From an uncultured Collinsella sp. (lineage in GTDB: Bacteria; Actinomycetota; Coriobacteriia; Coriobacteriales; Coriobacteriaceae): a stretch of 42,543 nt of DNA. The notes under the pieces were generated by a model. That model did no database searches and had not been told where the DNA came from. It saw only the letters and a list, made by a program, of their open reading frames with translations. The stretch's first letter is position 1, and each line of letters starts with the position of its first letter. Location of the stretch: positions 1 to 42,543 of the forward strand of contig UQXA01000014.1 in assembly GCA_900544865.1 (NCBI GenBank), written 5' to 3'. The position numbers and the translations under genes are program-made. Below, piece by piece: positions 1-7,407 of this stretch.

Positions 1-49
1 AACTGCGGGAACGGCCCATTTGCTCAATGTGTTCGGCTGAGATCGGAAA

Positions 50-439
50 TCAACCATTGGCAAGTGGGGCTCGGGTCTGGGCGTCTGCGAGGCGAAAACG
101 CGTTCCCATGCGCTCGTAGGAGGCATGAAGCGCCTCGAGCTGAGACACGATGTTTGCCGGCGTGCCCTGTAGCTCCATCTCAACCGAGCCGTCTTCCATA
201 TTGCGCACCCAGCCGGTGAGGGAGCGCGCCTGTGCGAGGTTGGTGTTGGTGAAGCGGAAACCGACGCCCTGGACCTGTCCCTCCCACCGCAGGAAATAGC
301 GCTGCGGGGCGTCTTGAGTGGCCTCGTCGCTTGCGAGCACGGTGAGCCTACGGCGCAGCTCAAGCTCGACGTCAGAGGGCTTTTGGGGTTCGCGGCTGCC
401 GCCGGTGACGCCCGAGAAAAGCTTGTCGAAAAAACCCAT
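50..439 (-). CDS. acyP: Acylphosphatase-domain protein with N-terminal extension
   Basis: The C-terminal ~90 of 129 residues form an acylphosphatase domain, which hydrolyses carboxyl-phosphate bonds such as acetyl phosphate in the cytoplasm. The signature GQVQGVGFRF (around residues 54-63) carries the catalytic arginine, and GWVRNMEDGSVEME (around 76-89) carries the catalytic asparagine; both are intact. The first ~45 residues (MGFFDKLFSG...) are a charged extension not found in the usual 90-residue enzymes and have no recognisable function. The start lies 2 nt after the stop of the upstream oxidoreductase, so the two genes are probably co-transcribed and translationally coupled. The family is certain; the physiological substrate is not known. 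Confidence 0.88.
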   Translation of the reverse strand: MGFFDKLFSGVTGGSREPQKPSDVELELRRRLTVLASDEATQDAPQRYFLRWEGQVQGVGFRFTNTNLAQARSLTGWVRNMEDGSVEMELQGTPANIVSQLEALHASYERMGTRFRLADAQTRAPLANG

Positions 440-441
440 CG

Positions 442-1548
442 CTATGCCTGCTTGTTAGAGTCAGCGGGGAAGGCGATACCCGCCTGCTGACGCACGGCAT
501 CCATGATGCGCAGTGAGACGAGCGTGACATCGCGGTAGTGGCCAAGCTCGTGACGTCCCGCCGGGGTCTCCCAAATCTCTTCCTTGACGTTATCGATGCC
601 GCCGATGGCGGTGATAAAGTCTGCGAGTTCGTATTCCATAGTGTTGCTCGATTTGGGCAGGTCGAGCACGCGGCCGTTGTCGCCCTGTTCGCGCGGCGCC
701 TCGGTCGCCGAGCCGCGTACGACGTCGCCGCGATAGTCGATGCGGACGTTGCGGGGCGTGGACAGATGGTCGATCTGGATAGTGCCACGCTCGCCTTCGA
801 TCTGCGAGGGCAGCAGGTCATTCGTAATTTTGGAGTGCGCGAGCTCGACGGAGATACGGCCACCGCCGTAGCTGGCGAGGATGGAACCGCAGCCGTCGAT
901 GGGGCCGTGCGTGAGCTGTCGCGTGGTGGGGTCGAGCAGAGTAGCCATGCTCGTAAGGCCGGAGGGCATGCCGAAAATCTCGACCATGGGCTCGACGGTG
1001 TAGACGCCAATATCCATGAGGGAACCCGATGCCATATTGCAGTCGAAGATATTGGTGGCGCGTCCCGCGAGAATCTCGTTGTAGCGCGAGGAATATTTGC
1101 CAAAGCGCAATGAGGCGCGGCGGATGGGCGCAATCTCACCCAGGGCGTCCTCGATGGCGTGGAAAGCGGGGTCATGGAGCGGGCGCATGGCCTCGAGGGC
1201 TACGACGCCCGCCGCCTCGGCTGCGCGAAAGACCTCGAGCGCCTGCGCCTCGGTGGCGCAGAAGGGCTTTTCGACGATAACGTGCTTGCCGCCGGCGATA
1301 CAGGCGAGCGCCTGCTCGTAGTGGAGCGCATTGGGGCTGCCGATGTAGACGGCATCGACGTCGGCAGCGGACGCAAGCTCGTCAAGCGCGGTGAAGTTAC
1401 GCTCGCAACCGTGCTTGGCGGTGAAGGCGGCGCCGCGATCTGCATCGCGCGAGAGCGTGCCCACAAACGCAGCTTGGTCGTTGGCGTTGACGACCTGGAT
1501 AAAGTCGTCGGTAATCATGGATGTGCCGATGGTCGCTATACGCAGCAT
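442..1548 (-). CDS. Gfo/Idh/MocA-family NAD(P)-dependent oxidoreductase
   Basis: A 368-residue cytoplasmic oxidoreductase of the Gfo/Idh/MocA family. The N-terminal Rossmann fold begins MLRIATIGTSMIT and includes DAVYIGSPNALHYEQA. The family EKP motif is present in HVIVEKPFCAT (around residues 90-100), with the lysine expected at the active site. The C-terminal alpha/beta domain has SGSLMDIGVYTVEPM, typical of this family. Members oxidise or reduce sugars, inositols and related polyols; the substrate here cannot be read from sequence. It is the first gene of a two-gene unit with the acylphosphatase. Its ribosome site (GAGGGGG, reading the minus strand) lies inside a predicted hairpin at 1553-1598. 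Confidence 0.85.
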   Translation of the reverse strand: MLRIATIGTSMITDDFIQVVNANDQAAFVGTLSRDADRGAAFTAKHGCERNFTALDELASAADVDAVYIGSPNALHYEQALACIAGGKHVIVEKPFCATEAQALEVFRAAEAAGVVALEAMRPLHDPAFHAIEDALGEIAPIRRASLRFGKYSSRYNEILAGRATNIFDCNMASGSLMDIGVYTVEPMVEIFGMPSGLTSMATLLDPTTRQLTHGPIDGCGSILASYGGGRISVELAHSKITNDLLPSQIEGERGTIQIDHLSTPRNVRIDYRGDVVRGSATEAPREQGDNGRVLDLPKSSNTMEYELADFITAIGGIDNVKEEIWETPAGRHELGHYRDVTLVSLRIMDAVRQQAGIAFPADSNKQA

Positions 1549-1552
1549 GTAT

Positions 1553-1598
1553 CCCCCTCGTGCCGTTCGGTTTACAGGATGAGTGTAGCGCGAGGGGG
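1553..1598 (-). promoter_or_regulatory. Hairpin enclosing the ribosome site of the Gfo/Idh/MocA gene
   Basis: Arms at 1553-1563 and 1588-1598 are complementary over 11 bp with one G-U type pair. One arm contains the GAGGGGG Shine-Dalgarno of the minus-strand gene starting at 1548, so the mRNA could sequester its own ribosome site. It could also end transcription from the rnhA side, but there is no T-run. Seen in sequence; the function is inference. Confidence 0.35.
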
Positions 1599-1623
1599 CA
1601 GGAAATAGCGTGCGAAAACGCCG

Positions 1624-2109
1624 TTACAGGTCGCTCTCGCTAAAGCCGGTGTCGATATCGAGGTTGGCTCCGTCGGCCGCGGTGGTGGCGAGCTCATCGC
1701 AGCGCTCGTTGAGCTCATGGCCGGCGTGGCCCTTAACCCAGATGAACTCCACTTTGTGCTTGCTCTTTGCGGTGAGCAGGCGCTCCCACAGATCGCGGTT
1801 CTTGACAGGCTGCTTGTTGGCAGTCTTCCAGCCGCGTTTTTTCCATCCGTCAATCCAGTGCTTGTTGAAGGCGTTGACGACGTACTGCGAATCGGAATGG
1901 ACTTCGACGTCGCAGGGGCGGTTGAGTGCCTCGAGCGCCACGATGACCGCCATGAGCTCCATGCGGTTGTTGGTGGTCTTGGCGTAGCCGCGCGAAAGCT
2001 CGGAGGTGAAGGTCTTGCCGGCGGGGTTGGTGTATTTGAGCACGGCGCCGTAGCCGCCGCGTCCCGGATTTGATCGGGCCGAGCCGTCGGTATAGATGAT
2101 GACCTTCAC
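1624..2109 (-). CDS. rnhA: Ribonuclease HI
   Basis: Ribonuclease HI cleaves the RNA strand of RNA-DNA hybrids in replication and R-loop removal. The expected acidic residues are visible in order: IIYTDGSARSNPGRGGYG (first Asp), NNRMELMAVIVAL (Glu), VHSDSQYVVNAF (Asp), and NERCDELA (last Asp), with the usual WVKGHAGHELNE loop carrying the His. I chose the GTG at 2107-2109 because AAAGGA stands about 5 nt upstream and the enzyme then begins VKVIIYTDGS, as in homologues. A longer reading from 2160 would add 17 residues without family support. Length is 161 residues, normal for the family. It lies 63 nt downstream of the LysR gene on the same strand. Confidence 0.93.
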   Translation of the reverse strand: MKVIIYTDGSARSNPGRGGYGAVLKYTNPAGKTFTSELSRGYAKTTNNRMELMAVIVALEALNRPCDVEVHSDSQYVVNAFNKHWIDGWKKRGWKTANKQPVKNRDLWERLLTAKSKHKVEFIWVKGHAGHELNERCDELATTAADGANLDIDTGFSESDL

Positions 2110-2172
2110 ATGGTTCCTTTCGTTGGGTATGTTTCGTGCGAGTGACCATTGTAGCGCCATGCCCGCCGGGGG

Positions 2173-3111
2173 CTAGCAATCTACGATTTCTACCCCGTCT
2201 TCCGACAGTTGGTTGGCATGGATGATGCGGTTGAGCTCGTCGAGGTATTGCTGCAAGAGGGGAGAGGGCTTGCGCTCGTCGTGCATGATATAGCCTACGT
2301 GCATCGTTGGGGCGTCTACTAACGGGATCGATGCCATACCCCATTGCATTTCATTGGAGAGGACACCGGTCGACAGGGTGTAACCGTTCGACGTGATAAG
2401 TAAGTTGGTAAGTGTTCCACGGTCCGAGATTCGTATGTTGCGGTCGCAAGGGATATAGCTAAAAGGTTCCTCGGCGTAATAGAAGGAGTTCGAGGTTCCC
2501 TGCTCAAAGCTGTAGCGCGTATAGGGCGTGAGGTCGGCAAGGGACAGCTGAGGGCGGCGTGCGAGCGGGTGACGCTCGCTAACGAACACGTGGACTTTCG
2601 CATCAAAGAGGGGATGAAAGCTCGCTCGGGCATCGGTAAAGGCCTTCTGCAAGACACGGGTATTAAAGTCGTCCAGATAGAGGATGCCGATGTCGCTGCG
2701 AAACGCGCGCACGTCGTCGATGATCTGCGCTGTGGTGGTCTCGCGCATGATGAACTCGAACTTGCTGTCGCGGCAGCGCTCGACCACGTTGACAAAGGCC
2801 TCGACCGAAAACGCGTAGTGTTGGGCCGAGATGGCAAGGCGGGCCTGAGGTGTACCGCCGTCCTCGTAGCGGGCCTCGAGCATGTCGGCCTGCTCTACGA
2901 CCTGGCGTGCATAACCCAAAAGCTCGGTGCCGTCGTTGGTGAGTGCAACACCGCGGCTAGAGCGCGTAAAGATTTCGATATGAAGTTCCTGCTCTAGGCT
3001 TTTGACGGCATTGGAGATATTGGACTGTGCCGTATAGAGGCGCTGGGCTGCGGCGTTGATCGAACCGGACTCTGCAACGGCGATCAAAAAGCGAAGCTGT
3101 TGGAGGGTCAT
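2173..3111 (-). CDS. LysR-family transcriptional regulator, divergent from metY
   Basis: A 312-residue LysR-type regulator. The N-terminal winged helix-turn-helix is clear: MTLQQLRFLIAVAESGSINAAAQRLYTAQSNISNAVKSLEQEL, followed by FTRSSRGVALTNDG. A periplasmic-binding-like effector domain occupies about residues 90-300. The gene is transcribed away from metY across a 273-bp intergenic region, the classic layout in which a LysR protein controls its divergent neighbour and itself. By analogy with CysB, MetR and CmbR types, the likely ligand is a sulfur-metabolism intermediate such as O-acetylserine or O-acetylhomoserine, but that is inference from position only. Confidence 0.88.
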   Translation of the reverse strand: MTLQQLRFLIAVAESGSINAAAQRLYTAQSNISNAVKSLEQELHIEIFTRSSRGVALTNDGTELLGYARQVVEQADMLEARYEDGGTPQARLAISAQHYAFSVEAFVNVVERCRDSKFEFIMRETTTAQIIDDVRAFRSDIGILYLDDFNTRVLQKAFTDARASFHPLFDAKVHVFVSERHPLARRPQLSLADLTPYTRYSFEQGTSNSFYYAEEPFSYIPCDRNIRISDRGTLTNLLITSNGYTLSTGVLSNEMQWGMASIPLVDAPTMHVGYIMHDERKPSPLLQQYLDELNRIIHANQLSEDGVEIVDC

Positions 3112-3172
3112 CGGCGCCCATCCTTTCGAGTGCTATCTACAAAACCGATAACAGATTAGCGCTTTTAAGTGA

Positions 3173-3201
3173 TTGACCCGGGGAGACGATGCTCGTACTA
3201 T
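3173..3201 (+). promoter_or_regulatory. Probable metY promoter
   Basis: TTGACC at 3173-3178 and TACTAT at 3196-3201 are separated by exactly 17 bp and resemble a housekeeping sigma promoter. Transcription would start near 3208, giving a leader of about 177 nt before metY. The divergent LysR probably binds just upstream, although I see no unambiguous T-N11-A operator. Confidence 0.6.
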
Positions 3202-3207
3202 TCAAAA

Positions 3208-3384
3208 CACACAAAGGCGGTAGGTAATTAAGCCAACCACGGAACCGGGATGCGAAAGGAGGCCCGCATATGAATTGCTTACCAAGACGAATGCCGGGCT
3301 CCTGTTTGCGCCCGTTGGCGTGATCAGGAGACAGCGACTTACTTCTCTCTTTTTATTTACTTTCGTTCGATCAAGGAGATCATC
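3208..3384 (+). promoter_or_regulatory. Structured metY leader (candidate attenuator or riboswitch)
   Basis: This untranslated leader can form an 11-bp stem (3219-3229 with 3273-3283, two G-U pairs). It encloses the ribosome site AAAGGAGG (3255-3262) of a short upstream ORF. A competing stem pairs that ribosome site (3257-3266) with 3295-3303, and a third, mutually exclusive stem pairs 3299-3304 with 3325-3330. Such switching pairs suggest control by translation of the leader peptide or by a ligand. I do not recognise the conserved cores of SAM-I, SAM-IV, SAH, cobalamin or T-box RNAs. No T-run follows the last hairpin directly, so control may act on translation rather than termination. Confidence 0.45.
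3270..3323 (+). CDS. Putative 17-residue leader peptide upstream of metY
   Basis: ATG at 3270 opens a 17-codon frame, MNCLPRRMPGSCLRPLA, ending in TGA at 3321-3323. A near-perfect ribosome site, AAAGGAGG, ends 7 nt before the ATG. That is better than the site of many real genes in the window. The peptide contains two Cys and two Met codons, fitting a leader that senses charged sulfur-amino-acid tRNAs ahead of a sulfur-assimilation gene. Cysteine-containing leader peptides are known upstream of actinobacterial sulfur genes; this one is not identical to any I can recall. Its role as an attenuator is inference. Confidence 0.5.
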   Translation: MNCLPRRMPGSCLRPLA

Positions 3385-4695
3385 ATGAGCCAGTTCATCA
3401 ACAATCCCGAGCACACCTTTGGTTTCGATACCCTGCAGTTGCACGTTGGCCAGGAGAACGCCGATCCTGCATCCGACTCCCGTGCCGTGCCTATCTACCA
3501 GACCACGAGCTATGTGTTCCGCAACTCCCAGCACGCCGCCGACCGCTTTGGTCTTGCCGACGCCGGTAACATCTACGGCCGTCTGACCAACTCCACCCAG
3601 GGCGTCTTCGAGGACCGTATCGCCGCACTCGAGGGTGGCGTGGCGGGTCTTGCCGTCGCCTCTGGCGCTGCTGCCATCACCTATACCCTGCAGGCTCTTG
3701 CCCAGGCCGGTGACCACGTGGTGGCTCAGAAGACCATTTACGGTGGCTCCTACAACCTGCTGGAGCATACGCTCTCCCAGTTTGGCGTCGAGACCACGTT
3801 TGTCGATGCCCATAACCTGGAAGAGGTCGAGGGTGCCATCAAGGACAACACCACGGTCATCTATCTCGAGACGCTCGGCAACCCCAACTCCGACATCCCC
3901 AATATCGACGCCATCTCCGGGATCGCCAGGAAGCACGGTCTGCCGGTTGTCGTCGACAACACCTTCGGCACCCCGTATCTGTTCCGTCCGCTGGAGCATG
4001 GAGCCAACATCGTCGTCCACTCTGCAACCAAGTTCATCGGCGGCCACGGTACCTCGCTGGGTGGTGTGATCGTCGACGGCGGTAACTTCGATTGGAAGGC
4101 GAGCGGAAAGTACGCCCAGATCGCTGAGCCCAACCCCTCCTACCACGGTGTTTCGTTTGCCGAGGCTGCCGGTCCCGCCGCCTTCGCAACCTATGTCCGC
4201 GCTATCCTGCTGCGTGACGAGGGCGCTTGCATCAGCCCGTTCAACGCCTGGGTCTTGCTCCAGGGCACCGAGACCCTGTCGCTGCGCGTTGACCGTCATG
4301 TCGAGAACACCAAGAAAGTCGTTGAGTTCCTGGCTGGTGACAGCCACGTCGCCAAGGTGAACCACCCGAGCCTGCCTGAGCACCCCGACCATGAGCTTTA
4401 CAAGCAGTATTTCCCCAACGGCGGTGCCTCGATCTTTACCTTTGAGATTAAGGGTGGCCAGGAGGCAGCTTGGAAGTTCATCGATCATCTGCAGGTGTTC
4501 TCGCTGCTCGCCAACGTGGCCGACGTCAAGTCGCTCGTCGTGCACCCGGCTACCACCACGCACTCCCAGCTCTCTGCCGAGGAGCTCGCTGAGCAGAACA
4601 TCACGCCCTCCACGATTCGTCTTTCCATCGGTACCGAGAACGCCGAGGACATCATTTGGGATCTGAAGCAGGCCTTCGCCGCGCTGGACGAGTAA
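3385..4695 (+). CDS. metY: O-acetylhomoserine sulfhydrylase (homocysteine synthase)
   Basis: A 436-residue PLP enzyme of the Cys/Met metabolism family. MetY makes homocysteine from O-acetyl-L-homoserine and sulfide, the direct sulfhydrylation route to methionine. The length of about 430 residues and the opening FGFDTLQLHVGQENADPASDSRAVPIYQTTSY separate MetY from the shorter MetB/MetC enzymes. PLP features are present: NIYGRLTNST, the SGAAAITYTLQAL region that binds the phosphate, VVVDNTFGTPYLFRPLEHGA with the cofactor-binding Asp, and the Schiff-base lysine in HSATKFIGGHGTSLGG. The ribosome site CAAGGAG is well placed before the ATG. It is a single-gene unit with its own promoter, long leader and strong terminator, divergent from a LysR gene. 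Confidence 0.93.
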   Translation: MSQFINNPEHTFGFDTLQLHVGQENADPASDSRAVPIYQTTSYVFRNSQHAADRFGLADAGNIYGRLTNSTQGVFEDRIAALEGGVAGLAVASGAAAITYTLQALAQAGDHVVAQKTIYGGSYNLLEHTLSQFGVETTFVDAHNLEEVEGAIKDNTTVIYLETLGNPNSDIPNIDAISGIARKHGLPVVVDNTFGTPYLFRPLEHGANIVVHSATKFIGGHGTSLGGVIVDGGNFDWKASGKYAQIAEPNPSYHGVSFAEAAGPAAFATYVRAILLRDEGACISPFNAWVLLQGTETLSLRVDRHVENTKKVVEFLAGDSHVAKVNHPSLPEHPDHELYKQYFPNGGASIFTFEIKGGQEAAWKFIDHLQVFSLLANVADVKSLVVHPATTTHSQLSAEELAEQNITPSTIRLSIGTENAEDIIWDLKQAFAALDE

Positions 4696-4755
4696 GGCGA
4701 CTTGTGCAAGGACCCCTTGCGACTCGATAGGTATAACTGCATAAAATGCCTGCTC

Positions 4756-4796
4756 AAGGCGCCTGTGCGAACAATGGTTGCACAGGCGCCTTTTTT
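4756..4796 (+). terminator. Rho-independent terminator of metY
   Basis: Perfect 13-bp stem, 4756-4768 with 4780-4792, with an 11-nt loop, running into a T6 tract. Confidence 0.9.
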
Positions 4797-5007
4797 GCAT
4801 AGGAAGGGCGCTGTTACAGGGTTTTTGGCATGCTTTATGCAATCGAGATGTGGAAAACTCCTGTTGAGAGGATGTGAGTTTTACGCAATTGACGTGCGCC
4901 TTTTGAGTAAAACCGCAGGTCACGATTTGCTCGGGGTACTATGCAGCGCGATTGAATCACACGCAGCTCAAACGCAGCAAAAACGCACTACGGAGGTTTC
5001 CAGCTAC

Positions 5008-5784
5008 ATGAGGATCGATTCACGAAAACCGAAAGCCGCCGCCCTTTCCGCCGCTCTGACCGTGGCACTTTTGGCGGGCGCCGGCGCAACTGATGCCCAC
5101 GCGGCAACACTATCCGATACGGTTGGATCTACGCCGTCCGAGGCGACGCTGGTGCAGCCCGTCGACTACCGCGGCGACGGTTATGGCTCTATGCAGGAGT
5201 GGAACGCCTCGATGGGGGCAAAGCGCGATTCCCTGGAGATGCGCGCTCAGATCATTATGAATATGTATGGCGACTATGCTACCGATGACGAGCGCGCTGT
5301 GCTGCAGGGTTGCATCGACGGTGCGGGTAGCCTGTTGACGATGGGGGAGGTCGACGCCAAGTCGACCGAGCTCGACGAGCTTCGCTTCACGCTTGAGGAT
5401 GCCAAGCGCGAGGCGCTCGAGGCTGTCGCAGCCGAAGCCGAGGCCGCTGAGGCTGTTCAGGCTTCGTATTACAACGCCGGCTCCGGCTCGTCTTACGCGT
5501 CTGCTGCGTATTACGCGAACGGCTCGGGCCTGACGCGCTCGAGCGGCGTCAATAACTATAACGGCCGCCGCGAGACTTATTACAGCAGCAACGTGTTGTA
5601 TCACCACCGCACGGGCGAATGGACGCAGGATTCCGAGGGCTTTTGGCGCGATTCCGATGGCTACTACGTCGTGGCCGCGGGTGATAAAGCTCAGGGCTCC
5701 ACGTTTACCGGTTCCAAGGGCGAGTGCAAGGTCTATGACTCCGGCTGCGCAGCCGGAACCACCGACTACTACACTGGCTGGTAA
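5008..5784 (+). CDS. Secreted protein with coiled coil and possible 3D-like C-terminal motif
   Basis: A 258-residue exported protein of unknown function. I chose the ATG at 5008 because CGGAGG precedes it and the protein then opens with a signal peptide (MRIDSRKPKAAALSAALTVA, cleavage near AHA-ATL, residue 32). An alpha-helical, Ala/Glu-rich segment (about residues 110-150) looks like a coiled coil and is followed by a Tyr/Ser/Gly-rich linker. The C-terminus, GYYVVAAGDKAQGSTF then KVYDSGCAAGTTDYYTGW, resembles the 3D (three-aspartate, double-psi barrel) domain of Rpf/RlpA-type cell-wall enzymes, with D-S-G-x-A-x-G-x-x-D spacing. If so, it may bind or cleave peptidoglycan. The resemblance is short, so this remains a hypothesis. 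Two Cys residues near the end could form a disulfide. Confidence 0.75.
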   Translation: MRIDSRKPKAAALSAALTVALLAGAGATDAHAATLSDTVGSTPSEATLVQPVDYRGDGYGSMQEWNASMGAKRDSLEMRAQIIMNMYGDYATDDERAVLQGCIDGAGSLLTMGEVDAKSTELDELRFTLEDAKREALEAVAAEAEAAEAVQASYYNAGSGSSYASAAYYANGSGLTRSSGVNNYNGRRETYYSSNVLYHHRTGEWTQDSEGFWRDSDGYYVVAAGDKAQGSTFTGSKGECKVYDSGCAAGTTDYYTGW

Positions 5785-5813
5785 TTTTTCTGCATCACGG
5801 ATATTTGGCGGAT

Positions 5814-5853
5814 GGGCGTCTTTACCGAGCTTTAGGGCAACGTAAGGACGCCC
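5814..5853 (+). terminator. Possible terminator hairpin after the secreted protein
   Basis: Arms 5814-5824 and 5843-5853 pair over 11 bp with one G-U. The loop is 18 nt and the following T content is poor, so this is a weak call. Confidence 0.4.
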
Positions 5854-5970
5854 GTTCTATGTATGCGTTTGAGCTAACAGAGCCCTTACCGTGACGGTAC
5901 GTCGCGCATATGGGCGCGGGGCACACTAGTTCATGAGAAATAAGGTCTTTCTCGTGGAGGAAGTGGTCTT

Positions 5971-6177
5971 GTGAACGCTCGAGATATTGCCATTGCCGCC
6001 GTCGCATTGGTGCTTGGCTGCCTTGGTCCTACGGCCGCGCTCGTTGCGGGCATGCAGGGGTCTTGTGGGGCTGCCTCTATCGTGGTCAGTGCGTTGGTCG
6101 CGGCCGCACTGCTGGGAAGTGCGGGTGTAGTCCTTTGTCGCGACGATGAGGACCAGGCGTCGGAGTCGCAGCTCTAA
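5971..6177 (+). CDS. Small two-helix membrane protein
   Basis: A 68-residue protein with two hydrophobic segments, IAIAAVALVLGCLGPTAAL (about residues 6-24) and IVVSALVAAALLGSAGVVL (about 37-55), then an acidic tail RDDEDQASESQL. The start is GTG with GTGGAGGAAG upstream. Several Cys residues lie at membrane borders. I do not recognise a family and assign no function. It stands alone between two hairpins. Confidence 0.6.
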   Translation: MNARDIAIAAVALVLGCLGPTAALVAGMQGSCGAASIVVSALVAAALLGSAGVVLCRDDEDQASESQL

Positions 6178-6214
6178 CCGTCGGGACATCGACTACTGGT
6201 TATAGATGAAGATG

Positions 6215-6252
6215 AAAGCCGCCGTAAGGGGAGTGCTCCTTGTAGCGGCTTT
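6215..6252. terminator. Inverted repeat between convergent genes
   Basis: AAAGCCGC (6215-6222) pairs with GCGGCTTT (6245-6252), and an inner stem 6226-6231 with 6236-6241 closes an AGTG loop. It lies between the small membrane protein and panE, which converge, so it may terminate either transcript. T-runs are short. Confidence 0.45.
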
Positions 6253-6285
6253 GCTGTTGAGCCTGTTGACGTGGTGAGCCGGGCG

Positions 6286-7200
6286 CTACCAGCTTTTCTC
6301 GATATCGCGGATGCGCTGATAGAGCCAATCGTTTTGCGGCACTTGGATATCGTGTTTGACGGCCAGGCGGCAAATGGTGCCCGCGAACTCCTCGACTTCG
6401 GTTTTTCGTTGCGCGATGCGGTCCTGCGCCATCGAGGGCATACCGGTGGGGTCGATTCCCTCGATGAGGTGCACCATCTGCGTCAGGTCTGCCTCGGTCA
6501 GCTCAATGCCCTCGGCGTTGGCGACCGCAAGCGTTTCGCGCATGGCAGAAACAAAGCAGCGACGCTGCTCGGAGCCCGGCTCCGTGGCGCTTCCGTAGGT
6601 CCCGCCGTAGGCCATGCACGTCTGGTTGATGCCGTCGTTGAGCATGAGTTTGGCCCACATGCGGTGCGCAATGTCGCTCTCGACGGTATGGGCAATGCCG
6701 CAGCGCGTGTAGAGCTCATCGATGGCGGTGACGGTTGCGGGCTCGGTGCCCGCTGCCGCGCCAAAGCGGATTTCGCCAGTGTTGGTAAAGGTGAGCTCTC
6801 CGTTGAGGAACACAGCGTCCATGCCCTGGCAAATACCAAGAACGGTATGCTCCCAACCAAAGCGCTCGGCAATCTTTTGCTCGCTCGTGATGCCGTTGCA
6901 TAGTGAGGCGATGAGCGTGTTGGGTCCCACGACGCGCTCCATAGTCTTGAGTGCCACATCGAGTCCAGTCGTCTTGACTGTAAGAATGACCAGATCGGCG
7001 GGCGTTGCCTCGCTGGCGCGGACGGATTTGAGCGCACAGGGCTTGCCATTGACGGTGAGCGCATCGCCCGCGTGACGCTCGAAACGGGCGTCGTCCATAA
7101 CGTATTCGACGGCGTCGTTGCCGAGCGCCCTGGCAATCATGCTGCCGTAGAGTAGCCCGACGCCGCCCTTGCCGATAAAGGCGACCTTGTTGATCTGCAT
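6286..7200 (-). CDS. panE: 2-dehydropantoate 2-reductase (ketopantoate reductase family)
   Basis: A 304-residue NADP-dependent reductase that converts ketopantoate to pantoate in coenzyme A synthesis. The Rossmann start MQINKVAFIGKGGVGLLYGSMIA carries GxGxxG-type glycines. LVILTVKTTGLDVAL and NTLIASLCNGITSEQKIAERFG are typical PanE segments, with the catalytic lysine region at MWAKLMLNDGINQTC. The ATG at 7198-7200 fits the family start and is preceded by GGGGAGA; the open frame continues upstream to 7407 (see the next entry). It could instead act on another 2-keto acid, since many PanE-like paralogues exist. Confidence 0.85.
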   Translation of the reverse strand: MQINKVAFIGKGGVGLLYGSMIARALGNDAVEYVMDDARFERHAGDALTVNGKPCALKSVRASEATPADLVILTVKTTGLDVALKTMERVVGPNTLIASLCNGITSEQKIAERFGWEHTVLGICQGMDAVFLNGELTFTNTGEIRFGAAAGTEPATVTAIDELYTRCGIAHTVESDIAHRMWAKLMLNDGINQTCMAYGGTYGSATEPGSEQRRCFVSAMRETLAVANAEGIELTEADLTQMVHLIEGIDPTGMPSMAQDRIAQRKTEVEEFAGTICRLAVKHDIQVPQNDWLYQRIRDIEKSW

Positions 7201-7217
7201 ATGAATCATCTCCCCAT

Positions 7218-7244
7218 ATAAAAGGCGCCCGCGTGGGGGCGCCT
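7218..7244 (-). terminator. Terminator hairpin upstream of panE
   Basis: On the minus strand, AGGCGCCC (7244-7237) pairs with GGGCGCCT (7230-7223) and is followed by TTTATAT. It sits just before the panE ribosome site and would end a transcript arriving from 7407. Confidence 0.65.
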
Positions 7245-7407
7245 GATGGATTGTATGCCGCCAGCGCACCTTGGGGAAGGTGCAGAAGATGACGGCGCCT
7301 GTGGCGGGAAGCTCGTCCAGATGGTCCATGACCTCGATCTGATAGCGGTCGACCGAGAGGATGTACTGCTCGCCGGGGTAGGGGTAGGCGTTCTCGCGTG
7401 TGGTCAC
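7245..7407 (-). CDS. Short coding segment fused in frame toward panE; possible gene remnant
   Basis: A GTG at 7405-7407 follows a very strong ribosome site (AAAGGAGG, 5-nt spacer) and opens a frame with coding-like composition: MTTRENAYPYPGEQYILSVD, then RYQIEVMDHLDELPATGAVI and FCTFPKVRWRHTIH. No stop occurs before panE, so the frame runs through the terminator hairpin and joins the panE frame. PanE homologues do not carry this extension. The simplest reading is the 5' part of a small gene whose end was lost, leaving the terminator; a genuine fusion is possible. I do not recognise the family. Confidence 0.4.

Noticed and set aside
3208..3384. Known SAM, SAH or cobalamin riboswitch in the metY leader
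   Set aside because: I looked for the conserved cores (for example GATGAAGCCCGGCAACC of SAM-I and GCCACTG of cobalamin) and did not find them. A covariance search would be decisive.
3202..4923. Long open frame on the strand opposite metY (573 codons)
   Set aside because: It mirrors the third-position GC bias of metY, has no family resemblance, and metY is unmistakable. The same applies to the long antisense frames at 21645-23396 (pgi), 29901-32111 and 38400-40433 (ettA).
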